In this document: piece by piece, positions 18,901-25,900 of the stretch
Numbering within the stretch: position 1 is the first letter of the stretch
Layout of the letters: each line of letters starts with the position of its first letter
Assembly (NCBI GenBank): GCA_022071945.1
Contig: JAJVIN010000054.1
Coordinates: 1-64,000 of the forward strand
DNA length: 64,000 nt
Direction: 5' to 3'
Source of the DNA: Thermoanaerobaculia bacterium
GTDB lineage: Bacteria; Acidobacteriota; Thermoanaerobaculia; UBA5066
Position numbers and translations under genes: made by a program
Notes under the pieces: model-generated
Told to the model about the DNA's origin: nothing
Seen by the model: the letters and a program-made list of their open reading frames with translations, nothing else
Databases searched by the model: none

Positions 18901-21513
18901 GTTCGCTTCGGAGGGCGGAAAGGCCAGCGTGAAGGAACCCGGTGCCGCGCAGGTTCCTGCCGTCTGGAACGTCCTCACCGGGCTGGTCGAGGTCTTCGTC
19001 GTGTCGCACGAGGCCTTCGTCACGACGTTCCAGTAGTAGCGGGATCCTGGCTGGAGGCCGGATGGTGTGTAGGAGGTACCCGTCACACCCGACACCACGA
19101 GCGGCGGCGGGTTCGTCGTACCCAGGTAGACGTCGTAGTTCCGCGCCCCTGTCACCGCCGCCCACGTCAAGGTCAACGTGGTCGGTTGCCCGGTCGCGTT
19201 GTCCGCCGGCAGTGTCAGTCCCGCCGAGGCTGGAGCGGCGCAACCCGTCGCGGTCGTGAACGACCAGGTCTCGGAGGACGTCACGGATTTGGGGGTGCAG
19301 TAGGGATCCCCCTTCGCGACGACGCGCCAGGAGTACGTCGAGCCCGGTTGGAGGCTAGATGCCGTGAATGAGGTGCCGCTCAGATCCTGGGCCACGAGCT
19401 GCAGCCCGGTCGAGGCCGTACCAAGGTACACGTCGAACGAAGACACGGCCTCTCCCGATTCCCACTGCAGGAGAACGGATGCCCGAACGTCAACTTCGCC
19501 GGGGCTGGGCGAGGTGAGTGAGAAGGAGCTGACGTCGCGGCATGCCGGAATCAAACGGACACGATTGCTATAGACCTCTCCAACGAACACGTCGCCATTT
19601 GATCGGTTCCTCGCAACGTACGCAATGCCTGATAAGCCTGCGGACAGAGCCGCGCCACCATCACCCGAGTATTTCCTACCGTGTGCTCCCGCAATCGTCT
19701 CTATTCTTCCAGAAGGAATGGCCATGCGCAGTAGCCGGTAGGGCCAAGCCGCGATGAGCAGCATATCATCGCCCGCCAACTCAATGTCGCTTACGCTCGC
19801 TCCCAGTTCCTTGCTTCCAGCCACGTGTGTGATTACTTGCGTCTGAGCGTCGATTCTCCTGATACTGACGCCCGTCGAAAGGTAAATGTTTCCTGCTCCA
19901 TCTATGACGATGGAACTCACACGGCCGATCCCGGCCTCGAGTGCGGACTTACCGTCGCCAGTCTCGTCCATCTCTCCGTTTCCAGCGACTCGGGTAATGA
20001 TCCCCGTAGAACGGTTTACGCGACGAATGACGCCGGCATACGAATCCGCGATGAAAAGGTCTCCTCCGGCATCGGATGCAAAATCCCACGGAGTGTCCAA
20101 CTCGGCCAATGTCGCCGGCCCGCCGTCGCCGGAGTTCCCATCCGCGCCCGTGCCTGCCACTACTGACGTCGTCATAGTTCGAAGGTCGAAAGCCATAACC
20201 TGATGGTCCGGCGCGAATATCAGCCTTCCGGTAGGATCCACATGGATCTTCCGCGCTCCAGATGTTCGGCTCACGACGGTATCGATGCTGTGCGTCACTC
20301 CGTCAACCCTGCGGATAGTGCCCTCAGTCCAGTCTTTGACGTAAAGGTTTCCTCCATCGTCAATCGCTAGGCCATCGAGGTAGGAGAACCTCGCCATCGT
20401 TGCAGGCCCACCGTCCCCGTAATTCGAACTCCGCCCAGAGCCAGCATAGTGTGTTGCCTGTGCCCCAGGCACCCATACATACACTTTCAGATCATCCATT
20501 TCTATGTCAAATATACGTCCGTCGTTGGCAACAGCGAACGAAGCGGACACACTTACATCAGATACTCGTCGTGGCGTACTTGTAGAGCTTAGCAAGAAGA
20601 TCCCACAATCGGATCCAGCGCAGCCGTTTCCAAACACTCGCCCTCCAGGATCCGCAACGACTTGGCCGCGGAATCCGTCGAGTACAGCTGTACCTCCGTC
20701 AGCGGGACTCCATCGCCGGACCTTCCCCTCTGTGCCTGATAGGCAGATGCTCCCATCTACCCCTGCGGCGATAGAGGTTGCTTCAGCTATCGTCAGCGCT
20801 GCCACTCTCACAGGCAAGGCTGTGCTGCCTAATTCCCACCTCAATACCGAAACCGGACACTCCGGCAGAAGTCGCCCGAGTTCGAAGTCACACTTCCAAT
20901 CGAACGGGTCAGAACTTCTCTCCACTTCTATCCAGAATAGCGAAGACTCGAAGGCAGAGGCAGAGCTGACATAATATGCCCATGGTACGGAGTAGAGGAG
21001 TCCTGACTGCCCGGAAACCCAGCTCATTCCCAGGCGTTCGACTATGACGATGTCGCCTGCGGCGTCAACGGCAACATCGCGAGGCTGGTCAATGCCGTAC
21101 TGAATAGCGGGGACGCCCTCCTGCCCGCCCAGAACATCGCCATTCCCCGCTACAACTGTTGCGATGGAGGATTTCGCGTCGACCTTCCAGATATGATTGT
21201 AGGTCCCATCCGCCACGAAGAGGTTTCCGATCTTGTCCACTGCGAGACCCTTTGGCCCCATCGCCGCCTGCGTCGCCGGCCTCCCATCGTCCGTTCCGCC
21301 GCCCGCGTACGTGAAGATCGACTGCCCTCCTGCCTTCAAAGTGACGAGGCAGAGCAGAGCCAGCACCGCCAGGCGCGCCGTGCACTTGAGCGGCCAGATC
21401 CGGGATCTTCCGAGAGGGCATCCGGCTTCTCCGCTGCAGGCCGCGCCTCTCTCGCGTCCGATGGCTGGCCTCGCCTGGGTTGAACGACCCTGTATCGGCA
21501 GTAGGTTGTCCAT
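15976..21513 (-). CDS. Giant secreted NHL-propeller / fibronectin-III / Ig-like protein
   Basis: This is a 1845-residue exported protein. ATG 21513 has GGGGAG 5 bases upstream. An unusually long basic N-region of about 40 residues precedes the hydrophobic signal (LAVLALLCLV). QSIFTYAGGGTDDGRPAT opens the propeller. About seven clear NHL repeats are visible, with a non-NHL insert near residues 170-350. Three fibronectin-III-like modules follow (YDVYLGT strands), then a binding-type FnIII/Ig region and a conserved module of about 700 residues with YRTNLILSE, MFRSLMGFKAPAS and RGTRSNLILNE. It ends in GTGPIGF. By eye it is very similar over the last 900 residues to the gene at 22959-28700. Codon and base use differ between the propeller half and the Ig half. 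It is first in an operon with a FadL-like barrel. Function unknown; surface exposure inferred. Confidence 0.9.
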   Translation of the reverse strand: MDNLLPIQGRSTQARPAIGRERGAACSGEAGCPLGRSRIWPLKCTARLAVLALLCLVTLKAGGQSIFTYAGGGTDDGRPATQAAMGPKGLAVDKIGNLFVADGTYNHIWKVDAKSSIATVVAGNGDVLGGQEGVPAIQYGIDQPRDVAVDAAGDIVIVERLGMSWVSGQSGLLYSVPWAYYVSSASAFESSLFWIEVERSSDPFDWKCDFELGRLLPECPVSVLRWELGSTALPVRVAALTIAEATSIAAGVDGSICLSGTEGKVRRWSPADGGTAVLDGFRGQVVADPGGRVFGNGCAGSDCGIFLLSSTSTPRRVSDVSVSASFAVANDGRIFDIEMDDLKVYVWVPGAQATHYAGSGRSSNYGDGGPATMARFSYLDGLAIDDGGNLYVKDWTEGTIRRVDGVTHSIDTVVSRTSGARKIHVDPTGRLIFAPDHQVMAFDLRTMTTSVVAGTGADGNSGDGGPATLAELDTPWDFASDAGGDLFIADSYAGVIRRVNRSTGIITRVAGNGEMDETGDGKSALEAGIGRVSSIVIDGAGNIYLSTGVSIRRIDAQTQVITHVAGSKELGASVSDIELAGDDMLLIAAWPYRLLRMAIPSGRIETIAGAHGRKYSGDGGAALSAGLSGIAYVARNRSNGDVFVGEVYSNRVRLIPACRDVSSFSLTSPSPGEVDVRASVLLQWESGEAVSSFDVYLGTASTGLQLVAQDLSGTSFTASSLQPGSTYSWRVVAKGDPYCTPKSVTSSETWSFTTATGCAAPASAGLTLPADNATGQPTTLTLTWAAVTGARNYDVYLGTTNPPPLVVSGVTGTSYTPSGLQPGSRYYWNVVTKASCDTTKTSTSPVRTFQTAGTCAAPGSFTLAFPPSEANDVPAGVTLSWNASANAGGYDVHFGTELDPPLFLSNLPPGTRTLTPGSLRPGVTYRWKVVARPSCVTGTPASSDVRSFRVAGICTPPKIPVITFVPEEAGKGQSYVVAWKEVEGLDAGGGYIVERSLNATFSPILDRQVTSDTFASFVGNEVGRIYHRVFAAAGCDPTKLSLDSDPRRVTITEAKANVVFTVQPKPVFTALGDDFENILTDKKTSFVLQNIGGESLTLSLQKQRLENASDEDFFYFRDPMGGSVLNFTLGSGETRSFEVRFQGVQKDKAASYQGVIQVMKADGSSVPGITPYAFVNLKIGSRDTTAPELWLNGERTEAVFFPGFDGDDSRRAPITVDVHNPGSTPMELGAEIGPELWLEPEFGWNATPIQPGATRTIKLYTKRVRAPNGTALPRYTYFTVRTKSGTSARLLVQDNEASKFGAGRPQLDRNVPSHIVPSAASAKSKIGNLFISRLKLSNTGTEAVQTEIYLTAPDKDGYETFKKAIVVVPPNDLVNLTDPLIQVFDLERPAVGTLEVRVPREKAGYLTVASGVDAPSKSGGTFGFQMPVVRRGIGARAGIPYEIAGITATGDYRTNLILSETTGIEATQTRVTLYDKTGTKLGETTLTIPRYGMSQLNGVVPSLGGGNTQEAASLEIEVLSGGGAVFGAVTVIDNRNDDAVTYVAIPSTPGTAGVLRNLVKKPAWARAIGTQKVLVPSIVTGYSQFLPGTSTPYMFRSLMGFKAPASQAATFELKYYDLGKDPNAPELRTKTVEVPRRQTVEYKNVIEELFGLAPGQGSQGPVFVEVGGGGSLYTKVYSTVEGRGSFGDAFPVIPIGPEGMTGGASQRPLEIDDLEQAFVETGPGEWSERSRGTRSNLILNEALGKAVRIRVSLYEAGNRLVPIAEREFDVKPLERLQLNTVFAALGLSDDAHRKDRKNVKCIVQAVSGEGMVSAVVTTIDNQTADIRNGKLVPAGTGEGTGPIGF

Positions 21514-21717
21514 GGTCTCCCCAACTTTTCGCGAGATGTTGGTGGCAGTCTAGGGATCCGTCACCCCGCCGTCAACGAGGGCTTCACGCACCAGAAATGG
21601 ACATTCCGATCGCGGATGCATCCCTCGAACTCCCTGACTTCGCTCTTCAGAGAACACGAATCAGTCGTGTAGCCTTCACATGGGTTCGCCCCGGCCACTC
21701 TTCCGGCAGAAGGGCGA

Positions 21718-21911
21718 TCAGGCGGCAGACGCTTCGCTGGTAAGGCGTGAGAGCCATTTCCTCAACCGTGCGGCCTCCCGGAAGGCCCGGAGGTCTCCAT
21801 TCTTCTCGATCGCGGAGAGAGTCCTCGGGATCTCATCATCCGTGCGGGCCGGAAGTCCGGACGCAGGAACCAGAGACAGCGCTCCCGGTACTCGTCGACC
21901 AGCCCCGTCAC
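21718..21911 (-). pseudogene. Frameshifted small protein (EYRERCLWF... family)
   Basis: Reading leftward from a possible GTG at 21911, one frame gives LVDEYRERCLWFLRPDFRPA and then loses sense. A frame displaced by one base continues at once with DDEIPRTLSAIEKNGDLRAF and ends AARLRKWLSRLTSEASAA before TGA 21718-21720. The joined product (about 65 residues) resembles a small protein often seen near nucleotidyltransferase or toxin-antitoxin genes, recalled from pattern only and without an assigned function. A single-base change near 21840 would restore it. The rest of the 21514-22121 gap shows no convincing gene: 21514-21717 is featureless and 21912-22095 is GC-rich with no supported frame. Confidence 0.55.
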
Positions 21912-22100
21912 CGAACGCTCCAGCTCCTACCGGTCTCCGTCCATGACATCAGGCGAGGACCGTTGTCGGAACCTGCGGCATCCGGACACCCGAGGCCGCG
22001 GCTCAGAAGCCGGCCGGCCCCGGCCCCCCCAGCCGATGTCGGGAGCCGAGCCGCACCGGGCCGTCCGCCGGCCAAGCCGGCAAGGATCCAGCAAGCTAGC

Positions 22101-22123
22101 AACTGGTTTATCATCTAGTTTAT
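22101..22123 (+). promoter_or_regulatory. Probable autoregulatory operator of the toxin-antitoxin pair
   Basis: An imperfect inverted repeat (AACTGG, 8-base spacer, CTAGTT) spans 22101-22120. The 9-base near-repeats CTGGTTTAT and CTAGTTTAT lie 12 bases apart, the second overlapping the antitoxin ATG. Phd/YefM antitoxins usually repress their own promoter by binding such palindromes. No clear Shine-Dalgarno precedes the ATG. Confidence 0.4.
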
Positions 22124-22406
22124 GAGTGCCTCGAATTCGGACAGCTTGCGGACCATCGGTGCCTTCGAGGCCAAGACTCACCTCTCGCAGCTGCTCAAGG
22201 ATGCCGAGGGCGGGATCGAGACGATCATTACCGTTCGCGGGAAGCCCGTTGCGCGACTCGTACCCTGGCGCGTGCCGCATGCGGAAGAGGCCCCGAGCGA
22301 AAAGGAGCGGATCCTCGCCGCGATTCGAAGGCTTCGAGCCATGCGTGCCCAGGAGCCCGCCGGAGAGGATTCCGTCGCGGACCTGATTCGCATGGGCAGG
22401 CGATGA
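22122..22406 (+). CDS. Type II antitoxin, Phd/YefM family
   Basis: This is a 94-residue cytoplasmic antitoxin. The Phd/YefM fold shows in IGAFEAKTHLSQLL, then TIITVRGKPVARLVPW. The C-terminal third (EEAPSEKERILAAIRRLRAM) is the charged tail that in this family wraps the toxin. It overlaps the PIN toxin by 4 bases, the usual coupling. The N-terminal half should bind DNA and repress the operon through the palindrome at the start codon. No other start looks better than ATG 22122. Confidence 0.9.
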   Translation: MSASNSDSLRTIGAFEAKTHLSQLLKDAEGGIETIITVRGKPVARLVPWRVPHAEEAPSEKERILAAIRRLRAMRAQEPAGEDSVADLIRMGRR

Positions 22407-22831
22407 CAGAGGCCATCGTCGTCGACGCGTCGTTCGTTTGTCCCCTGCTCCTTTCCGACGAGAGTTCGGAGGAGTCAGAGGCGCTCTTCACTTCGGCCGC
22501 GAACACCCCGGCGATCATCCTTGCTCCCGGACTTCTGTATCTCGAGGTCCTCTCTGCACTCCAGCAGGCCGTGCGCAGAAGACGTCTCTCTGCTGGCGAT
22601 CTCACTGCTCGATTCGAGGCCATGCTCGAGCTGGGGATCGAGGTACTCGACCTGGCGGGTACTCCCCTCGAGCGCGCGAGGCGTTGCCTGGCTTTCCTAG
22701 GCGAGACCGGCCTCACCGTGTACGACGCGACCTACCTGGACATGGCGATCTCCCTCGATCTGCCCCTGGCGACCCATGACCGTGCGCTGCGCAAGGCAGC
22801 ACGGCACCGGGGACTTCTCTTCAATCCCTGA
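22403..22831 (+). CDS. vapC: PIN-domain ribonuclease toxin (VapC-like)
   Basis: This is a 142-residue PIN-domain protein covering the whole domain. The acidic metal-binding residues expected of VapC nucleases are present: Asp8 (IVVDASF), Glu48 (LLYLEV), Asp108 (TVYDATYLD) and Asp126 (LATHDRAL). Such toxins cut tRNA or rRNA in a Mg-dependent way and are blocked by the partner antitoxin just upstream. The pair looks intact. It converges on the giant NHL gene, leaving a 127-base gap (22832-22958) in which I see no gene and no convincing terminator. Confidence 0.9.
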   Translation: MTEAIVVDASFVCPLLLSDESSEESEALFTSAANTPAIILAPGLLYLEVLSALQQAVRRRRLSAGDLTARFEAMLELGIEVLDLAGTPLERARRCLAFLGETGLTVYDATYLDMAISLDLPLATHDRALRKAARHRGLLFNP

Positions 22832-22958
22832 TCCTCGGCGACCGGTCAAACCGGAAGTCCTCCTCATTTGCCCGTATCCCGGGTTCTGTCGCCTTCTCCC
22901 TGAGTTGACGATCGAGCCTCCTGCCAGAAGACGGCGCCTTCGTCGGGTGAGCGCGCCC

Positions 22959-25900
22959 TCAGAACCCGATCGGGCCCGTGCCTCCGCCGCCTGTCGGCGT
23001 CGGAAGCCCATTCCTCGTGTCCGCCGTCTGATTGTCGATCGTCGTCACCACGGCAGAGACCAGCCCATCACCTCCAACCGACTGGATCACACACTTCACA
23101 TTCGTCCGGTCCTTGCGGTGCGCCTCGTCATTCAACCCGAGTGCCGCAAACACCGTGTTGAGCTGGAGCCGCTCGAGAGGCTTCAGGTCGAACTCCTTCT
23201 CTGCGATCGGCACGAGCCTGTCTCCAGGCTCGTAGAGACTCACCCTCACCGTTGCCGGGAGCCCGCCTACCTCGTTCAAGATCAAGTTCGACCGCGTCCC
23301 CCGCCCGCGTTCGGTCCACGCTCCCGGACTCGTCTCGACGAAGGCCTGCTCCAGTCCATCGATTTCGAGCGGCGTCCGGAATCCGCCGCCCGTCAGCCCC
23401 TCCGTCGTGATGGGAATGACTGGAAAGCTGTCGCCGAAACTCCCACTTCCCTCGACGGTCGAGAACACCTTCGTGTACAAGCTCCCGGCCCCCGTGACCT
23501 CCACGAAGACCGGTCCCTGCGAGGCCTCGCCGGGACCCGCACCGAAGAGTTCGACCGCCACGTTCTGGTACGTCTTCTGCTTTCTCGGATCGACCACGAC
23601 TGTGGCCTCCCGGATCCGAGGGTTGGCGGGATCCGCCGCCAGGTCGTAGTACCTGAGCGAGAACGTCACCCTCTGACTCGCCGGAGCCTTGAAGCCCATC
23701 AGCGACCGAAACATGTAGGCCGTCCCGGTGCCCGGGAGAAGCTGCGTGTAGCCACTCACTATGGACGGCACGACGTACTTGAATGTCTCGGTCCCCCTGG
23801 CCCACAACGGCCTCCGGACAAGCCGGCGCGACAGAGGCCGGGCCTCCGGCTCCATCGAGCGGGAGACGTAGGTCACCGCGTCGTCATTGCGGTTGTCGAT
23901 CACTGTCGCGACGGCGAAGACCGCTCCACCGCCCGACGTCACCTCGATCTCCACGCTCGCCGCTTCCCGGACCTCGCCGCCGCCGAGGGCCGCCACTACA
24001 TTGTTGATCTGTGCCATCCCGTAGCGCCCAACTGTGATCTTCGCGTCGCCCAGCGGCACGGCGTCCCGATCGAACAGAGTGACCTTCACCTCCACCGCTT
24101 CCAGTCCGCTCGTCTCGGTCAGGATGAGGTTCGTCCGGTAGTCCGCGCTGGCGGTGATTCCGGAGATCTCGCTGGGCTTCCCAAGCTTCGCCCCGGTTCC
24201 CCTGAGGACGACGGGCATCTGGAATCCGAAGACCCCGCCGGTCCTCGCGGGCGCGTCCACGCCGCTCGTCACCGTGAGGAATCCCGCCTTGCCTTCGGGA
24301 ACTCGTACCTCCAAGGAGCCCACGGCCGGCCGCGACAGGCCGAACAGCTGAACGAGTGGATCGGTGAGAGCGACCACGTCTCCGGGCGGAGCGATGACCG
24401 AGGCCTTCTCATAGACAACGGCACCATCGGCTCCCGGAGGCGTCCGGTAGATCTCCGCCTGGACAGTCTCCGTGCCGGAGTTCGACAGTGTGAGACGCGA
24501 GACGAAGAGATTCTGCCGGGCCGACAGCGCACTCGCGGCGGAAGGAACGATGTAGGACACCTGGCCCCTCGCCAGGAGCGGCCGGCCGGATCCGAGGATG
24601 GGAGCATCGTTATCCTGAACCAGGAGTCTTGCGGAGGCTCCTCCCTTCGTCCGCACGGTGAAGTAGGTGTACCGGGGAAGCGCGGTCCCGTCAGGAGCCC
24701 GGGTTCGCCTCGTGAGGAGATTCACCGTCCGGCTCGCCCCCGGCGCGATCGGCTGGGCGTTCCACCCCGCCTGGGGCTCGAGCCACAGTTCGGGACCGAT
24801 CTCCGCCGCGAGCTCCATGGGAGACGCTCCGGGATTGTAGATATCGACGGAGATGGGGGAACGGCCGCTGTCGTCTCCCGTGAGCCCAGGGAAGGTGACG
24901 GCTTCGACTCGTCTGCCGTCCCGGCGGAACTCAGGAACCGAGGCATCGGCGCCTCCCACCTTCAGGTTCACATAGACCAGGGGCGAGGATCCCGGCGCGG
25001 ACAGGTCTCCGGCTGGAGCGACTTCCACGACACCCTGATAGGAGCCCTCCCTGTCACGAGCAACGCCACGGAAACGGATCTCGAAGGTTCGACTCGCTCC
25101 ACTTTCCAGCGTGAAGGTCTCCGTGGACCCTCCCGCCGGATCCCGGAAGTAGAAGAAGTCTTCCCGGGAGCTGTTCTCCAGAAACTGCCGCTTCAGTGAG
25201 AGCGTCGCCGCCGTTCCACCCACATTCTCGACTGTGAAGCTCGTCCTCCTGCCGCTGAACGGCTCCTCGAAGTTCTCTCCTATCTCGGTGAAGACGGGCT
25301 GCGGCTGGCGCGTCACGATCACCTTCTGAGTCGCGGAAGTCACGACTGTGCGGACAGGCGCGGAGGCCGGGCCCCGGACCGCCGGATCACACCCGGCAAC
25401 GGCCTGGACTCTCACGAAGAGGTCGCCGGGCCCGTCTGCACGGAAGGCCGCGGAAGGGCCGGAGATGAACTGCCGGTCGAGGACGGAACCGAAGTCCGGG
25501 TCCCGCGATCTCTCGACGATGTATCCCGCCCCCGCGTCGAGACCGTCCGGGGGCTTCCAGGTGACCACGTAGCTCCGGCCCGCCGTCACCCGCGACGGCA
25601 CCAGATCGACGACAGGGACTCCGGGCGCGCGGCAGGCTGCCTCCACCGTGAAGGTGCTCACGGGGGTCTCTCGAACCCCACCCGACTCGCAGCCGGCCCG
25701 GGCGACAACCTTCCAGGAGTACGTCTCTGCCGGGGTGAGCGCGGACACCTTCAGGGAGGACGTCGCTGGCGACAGCCCCGCGGCGTACAGCGGAGGATCC
25801 GCGGCCGAAGCCGTTCCGAAATAGACGTCGTACGAGCCCGCACCGGCAGCCGGGCTCCAGCCGAGGAGAGGAGCCACCTCGACGTTCGAGGCGCCCGAGG

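Noticed and set aside
22776-25199. 807-codon plus-strand open frame
   Set aside because: It is antisense to the giant NHL gene; its Arg/Pro/His-rich composition is that of a shadow frame.
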